Shown here piece by piece: positions 1 to 5,556 of a stretch of DNA of 7,016 bases. The notes under the pieces were generated by a model. It was not told the origin of the DNA. It saw only the letters and a program-made list of their open reading frames with translations, and searched no databases. A program made the position numbers and the translations under genes. Source of the DNA: Dehalococcoidia bacterium (lineage in GTDB: Bacteria; Chloroflexota; Dehalococcoidia; Dehalococcoidales; W693); contig DUFE01000022.1 in the NCBI GenBank assembly GCA_011170385.1, positions 1 to 7,016 on the forward strand. Reading direction: 5' to 3'. Each line of letters begins with the position of its first letter. Positions within the stretch are counted from its first letter, which is position 1.

Positions 1-497
1 AGAACCGGGTTTACCTTTTCCAGATTCAAACCGCCGTCAGTCAGAATGGCATCTTCAGCGTAGTGGACGGCGACAACCTCCCCCATCAGTAGCCTGTGGT
101 CGCTGAATTTTATATCATCCACCAGCTTGCATTCGAAGGCGGCATAGGCATCCGCCAGAACAGGTGCTTTTGTCTTTATCGGGCTATCCCTTTTGATTCC
201 GAAGGCTTTGAACTTGTCTATCTGGCTGCCCTTGCTGCCACCGAGCGCCGCTACCAGTTCAGTGCTGGTACCGGGCATAAAGTTTAGCCCGAACTCCCCG
301 CTTTTGGCGGCAAGCTTATAGGTAAAGTGCCCCTCCGATACGGCGACGCAGTACAGCGGCGGCTTCTTGGAAATAGCCATATGCCATGCGGCAGCCATAG
401 CGTTATCTCTGCCTCCGGCGCTGGCAGTCACCACGACGGCTATCTTGGGATAGTGCTGGTAGAAAGCCCCAACTTCCTCACCAACTATCTTCTTCAT
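1..497 (-). CDS. Flavin reductase-like domain protein (FMN-binding split barrel), C-terminus outside window
   Basis: The first 165 codons are present; the 3' end lies beyond the left window edge. The translation begins MKKIVGEEVGAFYQ and fits the flavin reductase-like / DIM6-NTAB family. Seen in it are a hydrophobic strand with VVVTAS (residues 21-26), an N-x-M-x-x-A-W element (32-38), 'ISKKPP' (42-47), 'VAVSEGHFTYKL' (51-62) and 'SGEFGLNFMP' (66-75), which together form the usual FMN-binding split-barrel core. Family members are typically about 180-200 residues, so only a short tail should be missing. They bind FMN and reduce flavin with NAD(P)H or serve as small flavoproteins of unknown substrate; the substrate cannot be read here. 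The start is fixed by a strong Shine-Dalgarno site four bases upstream. It follows thrC on the same strand after 29 nt, so co-transcription is likely, although no link to threonine synthesis is evident. Confidence 0.85.
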   Translation of the reverse strand, partial: MKKIVGEEVGAFYQHYPKIAVVVTASAGGRDNAMAAAWHMAISKKPPLYCVAVSEGHFTYKLAAKSGEFGLNFMPGTSTELVAALGGSKGSQIDKFKAFGIKRDSPIKTKAPVLADAYAAFECKLVDDIKFSDHRLLMGEVVAVHYAEDAILTDGGLNLEKVNPV

Positions 498-501
498 TCT
501 T

Positions 502-508
502 ACCTCCC
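502..508 (-). promoter_or_regulatory. Ribosome binding site of the flavin-reductase-family gene
   Basis: On the minus strand this reads GGGAGGT, ending four bases before the ATG at 497-495. It is the clearest Shine-Dalgarno site in the window and fixes the start of the partial gene. It lies in the 29-nt gap after thrC, so the downstream gene has its own initiation signal. Confidence 0.75.
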
Positions 509-526
509 ATAATATCTTTTATCTGC

Positions 527-1579
527 TCAACTCCAGCCGAGCGCCTTCTCCACCTTTGATATATCAGCCGGAAGCCGGAGAAATGGCTTGGCGTTCTTAA
601 CGGCAATATCGGCATCTTTCAATCCGGTGCCGGTGATGACGCAAACCACCATCTTACCACTTAAATCCATGCCTTTTGCAGAAACCTTCAGCAGACCGGC
701 AACAGAAGCCGCCGAAGCCGGCTCGCCGAAGACACCTTCCTGAACCGCCAGTAGCTTCTGCGCTGCCAGTATCTCTTCATCACTAACCATATCTATAATG
801 CCGCCGGATTGGTCGCGTGCGGCAACCGCCTTCTGCCAGCTAGCCGGGTTACCGATGCGTATGGCAGTGGCAACCGTCTCTGGCTTTTCCACAACGCAAT
901 CCCTTACGATGGGTGCTGCGCCCTCTGCCTGAAAGCCCATCATCTTCGGCTTATGTTTCGCCCTGCCAATGCTATAATACTCGACAAAGCCCCTCCAGTA
1001 AGCGGTGATGTTGCCGGCGTTACCAACCGGAAGAAACAGATAGTCTGGTGGATCGCCCAGCTCGTCGATTATTTCGAAGGATGCCGTCTTCTGCCCCTCT
1101 ATACGGTTGGGATTGAGCGAGTTGACCAGTGTTACCGGGTGCTGCTGCGTCATTTGCCGCACCATAGTCAGCGCCTGGTCGAAGTTACCATCTATGGTTA
1201 CTATCTTCGCCCCGTGGGCGATAGCCTGCGCCAGCTTACCCGGGGCAATCTTGCCACCCGGTATGATTATTATCGCCTCTAGCCCCATATAGGCGGCATA
1301 GGCTGCCGCCGAGGCGCTTGTGTTGCCGGTAGAGGCACATATAACCGCCTGGCTGCCGTCTTCCACCGCCTTGGCGATGGCGACCACCATTCCGCGGTCT
1401 TTAAACGAGCCGGTTGGGTTACATCCTTCCAGCTTGAAGTACAGCCCGCCGCATCCGACCTGCTTCTCGATGTGCCTTGACCGCACCAGCGGGGTATCTC
1501 CCTCTCCCAGCGAGAACATGGGGGTTTTTTCCGTAACCGGTAGCAGCTCTTTATACCTTCCCAGTACTCTTACCTTCAT
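527..1579 (-). CDS. thrC: Threonine synthase
   Basis: This pyridoxal-phosphate enzyme converts O-phospho-L-homoserine and water to L-threonine and phosphate, the last step of threonine synthesis, in the cytoplasm. It has 350 residues, the length of the compact Bacillus-type enzymes rather than the longer enterobacterial form. Visible fold-type II PLP motifs, in order, are the lysine loop 'NPTGSFKDRG' (54-63) with K60 as the Schiff-base lysine, the substrate loop 'STGNTSAS' (83-90), the phosphate-binding 'GNAGN' (186-190), 'GEPASAAS' (285-292) and the C-terminal 'TGTGLKD' (316-322). All expected residues are present, so it should be active. The start ATG follows the hom stop codon by nine bases, with a purine-rich GGAAG just upstream, which fits translational coupling to hom. 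A dehydratase or cysteine synthase of the same fold is less likely because of the motif context and the hom neighbour. Confidence 0.95.
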   Translation of the reverse strand: MKVRVLGRYKELLPVTEKTPMFSLGEGDTPLVRSRHIEKQVGCGGLYFKLEGCNPTGSFKDRGMVVAIAKAVEDGSQAVICASTGNTSASAAAYAAYMGLEAIIIIPGGKIAPGKLAQAIAHGAKIVTIDGNFDQALTMVRQMTQQHPVTLVNSLNPNRIEGQKTASFEIIDELGDPPDYLFLPVGNAGNITAYWRGFVEYYSIGRAKHKPKMMGFQAEGAAPIVRDCVVEKPETVATAIRIGNPASWQKAVAARDQSGGIIDMVSDEEILAAQKLLAVQEGVFGEPASAASVAGLLKVSAKGMDLSGKMVVCVITGTGLKDADIAVKNAKPFLRLPADISKVEKALGWS

Positions 1580-1588
1580 TTCTTCCGT

Positions 1589-2893
1589 CTATTCCTCAAC
1601 CCGTATGGAGTTGTTTACCTCTTTGACCACCTCCAGCTCCTCAAGCTGCGCCAGCGCCTGTTGCACCGCCTTCTCCTTGGCGGGGTGGGTCATTATAACT
1701 ATTTCCGCCGTCTTTGATAGTTCGTCGGCTTCCTTCTGGATTGCCGAGGCAATGCTTATATCATTATCTCCCAGCACCCCGGCGATTTCCGCCAGAACGC
1801 CGGCTCTATCGGCTATATTCATCCGTATATAGAATCTGGTTTCTATCTCCGACATCGGCTTGATTTTCTTGCCTGCTTTAGGTTCCCAGGCAGCCACACA
1901 GCCGACGCCGGACGTAATCTCTCGTGCCGCCGAAACTACATCGGCGATTACAGCGCTGCTGGTGGGCAATGGCCCTGCTCCCTTGCCGATGAATGTCACC
2001 TTTCCGACAAGATCTCCCTCAACCATCACCGCATTATAGACCCCATCCACCTTTGCCAGAAAGTAGTTCTGCGGGATAAACACCGGGTGGACGCGCACCT
2101 CAACTGAAGAATCATACTGCTTGGCGATAGCCAATAGCTTGATAGCGAAGCCTAGCTCACTGGCATAGCGAAAATCGCGGCTGGTCAGCTTTGAAATGCC
2201 CTCGCAGTAGACATCGTCCGGCTTTATCTGACTCTGAAAAGCCAGCGATGCCAGTATCGCTATCTTATAGGCGGCGTCTATGCCCTCTATATCGTTTTTA
2301 GGATCTGTTTCGGCATAACCCAGCTTCTGCGCCTGCTTAAGAGCCGAAATAAAGTCCGTACCCTCGCGCGACATACTGGTAAGGATATAATTGGTGGTGC
2401 CATTTATTATGGCGGAGATACCCTTTACTTCATTAGCCAGCAGGTCGCGCTGAAATGGCGCAATCAGTGGTATGCCGCCACCGACGGCGGCTTCGTAGTG
2501 CAAGCCGGCGCCGTTACGCCTCGCCAGAGCTATAAGATCTACCCCGTGCTTGGCAATTACCTCCTTGTTGGCGGTAACCACGTGCTTACCCGCCGAAAGA
2601 GCCCTTCTCTGGTAAGCCAGAGCCGGGTTCTCGTTACCGATAAGCTCTATAACTATATCCATATCCGGAGTGGCAAAGAACTCGTCTTCGTCGGTTGTGA
2701 AAAGCTGCCGCCCTATTTCATCTAGCTGCGGCTTCGATAGGTCCGGTTCTATTACCTTTATCTTGCGTAGTATAACCGGGCAGCCAGCCTGCTCTGCCAG
2801 CAGCCTTTTTCGCTCCAGCATAACTCCAGCCACCTGCCCGCCGATTACCCCCAACCCCATCAAGCCAACACCGATACCTTTATTATCCATCAT
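1589..2893 (-). CDS. hom: Homoserine dehydrogenase with C-terminal ACT domain
   Basis: It reduces L-aspartate 4-semialdehyde to L-homoserine with NAD(P)H, the branch step to threonine and methionine. Numbering from the ATG at 2893, it has 434 residues. The Rossmann fold begins with 'GVGLMGLGVIGG' (7-18, GxGxxG). 'TANKEVIAKHG' (107-117) carries K110, 'VGGGIPLI' (137-144) and 'INGTTNYIL' (163-171) are family signatures, and 'DPKNDIEGIDAAYK' (197-210) holds the acidic catalytic residues and K210. An ACT domain follows (about 352-427, beginning 'RFYIRMNIADRAGVLAEIAG'), the usual site of threonine feedback inhibition. There is no fused aspartate kinase. An ATG four codons upstream (2905) is in frame but has almost no room for a ribosome site. 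The ATG at 2893 has GGGGTG four bases before it, and a second ATG follows at 2890, so I prefer 2893 (or 2890). It lies 18 nt after the parvulin gene and 9 nt before thrC. Confidence 0.95.
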   Translation of the reverse strand: MMDNKGIGVGLMGLGVIGGQVAGVMLERKRLLAEQAGCPVILRKIKVIEPDLSKPQLDEIGRQLFTTDEDEFFATPDMDIVIELIGNENPALAYQRRALSAGKHVVTANKEVIAKHGVDLIALARRNGAGLHYEAAVGGGIPLIAPFQRDLLANEVKGISAIINGTTNYILTSMSREGTDFISALKQAQKLGYAETDPKNDIEGIDAAYKIAILASLAFQSQIKPDDVYCEGISKLTSRDFRYASELGFAIKLLAIAKQYDSSVEVRVHPVFIPQNYFLAKVDGVYNAVMVEGDLVGKVTFIGKGAGPLPTSSAVIADVVSAAREITSGVGCVAAWEPKAGKKIKPMSEIETRFYIRMNIADRAGVLAEIAGVLGDNDISIASAIQKEADELSKTAEIVIMTHPAKEKAVQQALAQLEELEVVKEVNNSIRVEE

Positions 2894-2911
2894 CGAGCAC
2901 CCCATTCCGGT

Positions 2912-4180
2912 TTATTCGCCGGTGACTTTCCTTATGGCAAAATCTTTCATCTCGTCATCCAGATAGCTTATTATAACGTTATTCGGGTCTTCGTAAAGCG
3001 CCATTAGCCATTCGATCGTATCATCATCCACCAGTATCGCTCTATTTTCATCAGAGATGTCCATTATTTCGCTTTCCACAACCTCGAACAGCCAGTAACC
3101 GCCAGTGGTAGATTTCTCTTCGTCCCTGATTGCCCCACTGACTACATCAAGCTCAACTTCCGTGTCAAAGGGATACCCGTCGAAAGCCAGCGTCATATCG
3201 CCTTTGGCTATCCAGCCTATTTCAGCCCTGTTTCCCTCCGTCCCGTACTGCGAATACTCCTCAGCTAGATCATTAAAATCTTCTCCGTCCTCTATCTTAG
3301 ATAGTACCATCTGCGCCTCTTCTTCGCTGGAGAGCAGCATCGCTTGAACATTTACCTCAAGCCGCTCCTCATTTCTCTCCAGCACCCTGATAAGCCAGTA
3401 GCCAACGCCCTTGGTCTTTTCTTCGTCATACACCGGCTGGCTCAATACGCCGACCTGGCTTTCGAATATATGGTTTTCCAGCACGGTTTTACCGAGCAGT
3501 TCATCCAGCACTCCATCTGGTATCCAGCCGAGATCTCCGCCCGCTTCTTTTGTAGTTCTTTCCAGCGACAGCTCGCTGGCAACCTCGGTAAAGCTCTCTC
3601 CTGCTTCCAGCCTGTAGCCGGCTTCAGCTGCCTGCGCCTCGCTTTCCAGTAGCATCACCATAACATGGCGGTGTTCGACGCTAACCGGCAACCTGGCATC
3701 GAAATACTCCTCTTTAAGCTTCCCCACGAGCATGCTCGCTCTGATTGCATCCCTTGTTGCCTGGTTATCATCATATCCATAGAAATCAATCATGTCTTTT
3801 ATCTCATCATCGCCAATGGTAAAGCCCAGCTCTTCCGCCTTTTGCATGACCAACTCGCTTTGCTCTATCGTCTCCAGGGCAAAATCCAGGTAATACCTCG
3901 CCAGATTGATGTTTTCGCCAAACTGAAAATTGAGGCTATCTATGAAATATTGCATATCAAACTCGGTACCATTAACCTCGACCACCTTTTCTTTAAGCGG
4001 TTTAACCTCCGATGGATACCACTGGCAGTAAAACCCTCCGATCACCAATCCCACCACGGCTGCTATAACCGCTATTCCCAGTGCAAGGATTATCCGCTGT
4101 CTTCGTTTCTGCCTCTGCCATTGTGAAAGCTGCCGTCTGGTTATCTTCCGCTTGGGCTTGACTACACTTTTCTTCGCCAA
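2912..4180 (-). CDS. Membrane-anchored SurA/PrsA-like protein with two parvulin-type (PPIC) domains
   Basis: The protein has 422 residues. A strongly basic N-terminus (1-29) leads into one hydrophobic segment (about 30-50), so by the positive-inside rule it should be anchored in the membrane with the body outside. Residues about 66-165 resemble the helical chaperone module of SurA/PrsA proteins ('VVEVNGTEFDMQYF' at its start). Two parvulin-like repeats follow: about 170-269, with 'HRHVMVMLLES', 'GGDLGWIPDG' and 'GVGYWLIRV'; and about 275-370, with 'NVQAMLLSSEEEAQ', 'EIGWIAKGDM' and 'GGYWLFEVV'. Known relatives assist folding of exported proteins by prolyl isomerisation or chaperoning. Some active-site histidines appear replaced, so catalysis is uncertain. 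The cysteine at 52 is not in a convincing lipobox. The best in-frame start is TTG (4180-4178); the frame is closed by a TAG at 4228-4226 and has no ATG or GTG between. It is probably the first gene of the unit with hom and thrC. Confidence 0.85.
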   Translation of the reverse strand: MAKKSVVKPKRKITRRQLSQWQRQKRRQRIILALGIAVIAAVVGLVIGGFYCQWYPSEVKPLKEKVVEVNGTEFDMQYFIDSLNFQFGENINLARYYLDFALETIEQSELVMQKAEELGFTIGDDEIKDMIDFYGYDDNQATRDAIRASMLVGKLKEEYFDARLPVSVEHRHVMVMLLESEAQAAEAGYRLEAGESFTEVASELSLERTTKEAGGDLGWIPDGVLDELLGKTVLENHIFESQVGVLSQPVYDEEKTKGVGYWLIRVLERNEERLEVNVQAMLLSSEEEAQMVLSKIEDGEDFNDLAEEYSQYGTEGNRAEIGWIAKGDMTLAFDGYPFDTEVELDVVSGAIRDEEKSTTGGYWLFEVVESEIMDISDENRAILVDDDTIEWLMALYEDPNNVIISYLDDEMKDFAIRKVTGE

Positions 4181-4205
4181 ATCATTTCCCGACTCCCCTT
4201 CCGAA

Positions 4206-4222
4206 ATAACGATAAGCGTTAT
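4206..4222. repeat. Perfect inverted repeat, 6-bp arms, in the leader of the parvulin gene
   Basis: ATAACG and CGTTAT flank a five-base spacer (ATAAG on the plus strand). The repeat lies 26 bp upstream of the TTG start and downstream of the proposed minus-strand promoter, so it would sit in the 5' untranslated RNA. It could be an operator half-site pair or a weak hairpin. With 6-bp AT-rich arms, chance is a real possibility, and no T-run follows, so it is not a terminator. Confidence 0.35.
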
Positions 4223-4264
4223 ATGCTATGAGAGTTCTCCCTTTCCTTTTCCGATGTTACGGTT

Positions 4265-4294
4265 ATTATATGTTTTTATTCGGTTCCAATGCAA
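4265..4294 (-). promoter_or_regulatory. Probable sigma-70/sigma-A promoter for the parvulin-hom-thrC unit
   Basis: On the minus strand TTGCAT (4294-4289) and a perfect TATAAT (4270-4265) are separated by 18 bp. Transcription would begin near 4258, leaving a leader of roughly 75-80 nt before the TTG start. I see no threonine-rich leader peptide, T-box features or attenuator hairpin in that leader. A second TATAAT on the same strand at 4327-4322 has no convincing -35 and is less likely. This is sequence matching only. Confidence 0.5.
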
Positions 4295-4355
4295 TAAACA
4301 TCGCACTGCAACACCACCGATATTATATAGCATGATGGCTTTGGGAGGCTCTTGC

Positions 4356-4364
4356 TGCTATAAT
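4356..4364 (+). promoter_or_regulatory. Extended -10 promoter of the nucleotidyltransferase gene
   Basis: TGC followed by a perfect TATAAT forms an extended -10 element. No good -35 hexamer lies 15-19 bp upstream, which extended -10 promoters tolerate. The expected transcription start is near 4371, only about 18 nt before the ATG at 4389, so the mRNA leader would be short and without a Shine-Dalgarno site. The same nine bases precede prfA. Confidence 0.55.
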
Positions 4365-4388
4365 CTACTGGCACCTCTTGAATCTATT

Positions 4389-5477
4389 ATGAAAGCAGTA
4401 ATACTTGTGGGCGGTCTCGGCACCAGATTGAGGCCGCTGACGCTAAATACGCCGAAGGCGATGATGCCGGTGCTGAATAAGCCATTCCTGGAGTACGTCA
4501 TCCGCCGTCTCGCCCGCCATAAGGTCACGGATATAGTGCTAGCGATAAGTCACCTGGCACAGCCTATCGAAGACCACTTCGGTAACGGCAACCGTTTTGG
4601 CGTTAGGCTGGAATATACCGCCGAAGAGACGGCGCTGGGAACCGCAGGTGCGGTGAAGAATGCCGAGGAATATCTGGAGGGCGAAGCCTGTCTGGTACTC
4701 AACGGGGATATCTTCACCGACCTAGACCTGACCGCTATGATGGACTTCCATCGCCGCAGCCGGGCGCTGGCAACCATTGCCCTAACGCCGGTAGAAGACC
4801 CCACCATCTACGGGCTGGTGGAAACCGATGACTACGGCAGAATTACCCGCTTCCTGGAAAAGCCTCGCTGGGAAGACGTTACCACCAACATGATAAACGC
4901 CGGTACCTATATGCTGGAATCACAGGTTCTGTCCTATATCCCGCCGCAGACCAACTTTAGCTTCGAGCGCCAGGTCTTCCCCTATCTGCTGGAGCGGAGC
5001 GAGCCGATATACGCCTTCCCCTCCCTGTGCTACTGGATGGACATCGGTACTCCAGAGAAATACCGCCGTCTCAATTTTGACCTGCTAGAAGGCAGAAGCA
5101 ACCAGTACCAACCTGATACAACCACCAATATATCTATCGGTGAATATAGCGAATGCCATCCGACGGCTATAGTTACGGCGCCGGTGGTTATAGGCGATAG
5201 CTGCTCCATCGGTAAAAACACCCGCCTTACCGGGCCACTGGTTATTGGCAACGGCAGCAATATCACCAATAGTAGCGTGGTCGAAAACTCCATTATCTGG
5301 CAAAACGTTTCTGTAGAAGAAGACACCAATGTCAGGCAATCCATCATCGCCAACGGCTGCATCATAGGAGCCGGCAGCCTCATAACGGATTCGATAGTTC
5401 CGGATAACGTTACCGTAGCCACAGGCTACAGGATGATAAACTGCAGCGATATTCAACCCGGTGCTTCCATCGGCTGA
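4389..5477 (+). CDS. Sugar-1-phosphate nucleotidyltransferase (mannose-1-phosphate guanylyltransferase-like) with left-handed beta-helix tail
   Basis: This 362-residue enzyme transfers a nucleotidyl group to a sugar 1-phosphate, yielding an NDP-sugar and pyrophosphate. The N-terminal NTP-transferase domain (about 1-235) shows the signature 'GGLGTRLRPLT' (8-18), 'PKAMMPVLNKP' (22-32), 'LNGD' (104-107) with the metal-binding aspartate D107, 'EKP' (157-159), 'NAG' (170-172) and 'YWMDIGTPEKY' (215-225) with D218. From about 258 to 345, V/I-rich hexapeptide repeats ('VVIGDSCSIG', 'LVIGNGSNI', 'CIIGAGSLI') form a left-handed beta-helix. This layout matches mannose-1-phosphate guanylyltransferases, but glucose-1-phosphate uridylyl- or thymidylyltransferase relatives share it, so the substrate is not settled. 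The open frame extends to 4152, yet that extension crosses the divergent gene's 5' end and lies upstream of the TGCTATAAT promoter. The ATG at 4389 starts the conserved MKAVILVGG strand. No Shine-Dalgarno site is seen. No sugar-pathway gene is adjacent. Confidence 0.88.
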   Translation: MKAVILVGGLGTRLRPLTLNTPKAMMPVLNKPFLEYVIRRLARHKVTDIVLAISHLAQPIEDHFGNGNRFGVRLEYTAEETALGTAGAVKNAEEYLEGEACLVLNGDIFTDLDLTAMMDFHRRSRALATIALTPVEDPTIYGLVETDDYGRITRFLEKPRWEDVTTNMINAGTYMLESQVLSYIPPQTNFSFERQVFPYLLERSEPIYAFPSLCYWMDIGTPEKYRRLNFDLLEGRSNQYQPDTTTNISIGEYSECHPTAIVTAPVVIGDSCSIGKNTRLTGPLVIGNGSNITNSSVVENSIIWQNVSVEEDTNVRQSIIANGCIIGAGSLITDSIVPDNVTVATGYRMINCSDIQPGASIG

Positions 5478-5526
5478 CTACCTGGTATAGTCAATTCCTC
5501 CATATATGAGGTCTACCCATAGCCTG

Positions 5527-5535
5527 TGCTATAAT
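5527..5535 (+). promoter_or_regulatory. Extended -10 promoter of prfA-prmC
   Basis: TGC plus a perfect TATAAT, identical to the element before the nucleotidyltransferase gene. No recognisable -35 lies at normal spacing. Transcription should start near 5542, about 15 nt before the prfA ATG. It lies in the 79-bp gap after the nucleotidyltransferase stop codon, where I see no intrinsic terminator; a TGGTATAGT at 5483-5491 is a weaker similar element. Confidence 0.5.
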
Positions 5536-5556
5536 ATTGTCAAGGCGAAAACAATT

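Noticed and set aside
970..978. Third copy of TGCTATAAT, plus strand, inside thrC (possible antisense promoter)
   Set aside because: It is explained by the thrC codons for Glu-Tyr-Tyr-Ser-Ile on the other strand, and no plus-strand gene follows it. It could be active but there is no support here.
809..1282. Long plus-strand open frames opposite thrC, and similar ones opposite hom, the parvulin gene and prfA
   Set aside because: They lie wholly within well-supported genes on the other strand, have no recognisable motifs, and have no ribosome sites worth noting.
4322..4327. Second minus-strand TATAAT in the divergent region
   Set aside because: No convincing -35 hexamer lies at normal spacing; the 4265-4294 pair is better.
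4343..4348. GGGAGG, Shine-Dalgarno-like, upstream of the nucleotidyltransferase
   Set aside because: It is 40 bp before the ATG and upstream of the predicted transcription start, and no good in-frame start codon lies at a suitable distance after it.
4152..4388. N-terminal extension of 79 codons in frame with the nucleotidyltransferase
   Set aside because: It overlaps the 5' end of the divergent parvulin gene, has no family similarity, and lies upstream of or across the TGCTATAAT promoter. The conserved protein begins exactly at the ATG at 4389.
5497..5511. Short hairpin CCTC/GAGG after the nucleotidyltransferase gene
   Set aside because: The stem is only four base pairs and no T-run follows, so it is not a credible intrinsic terminator.
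5506..5556. Seventeen-codon N-terminal extension of prfA from an ATG at 5506
   Set aside because: The ATG is upstream of the -10 element at 5530-5535, and RF1 proteins normally begin with the sequence encoded from 5557.
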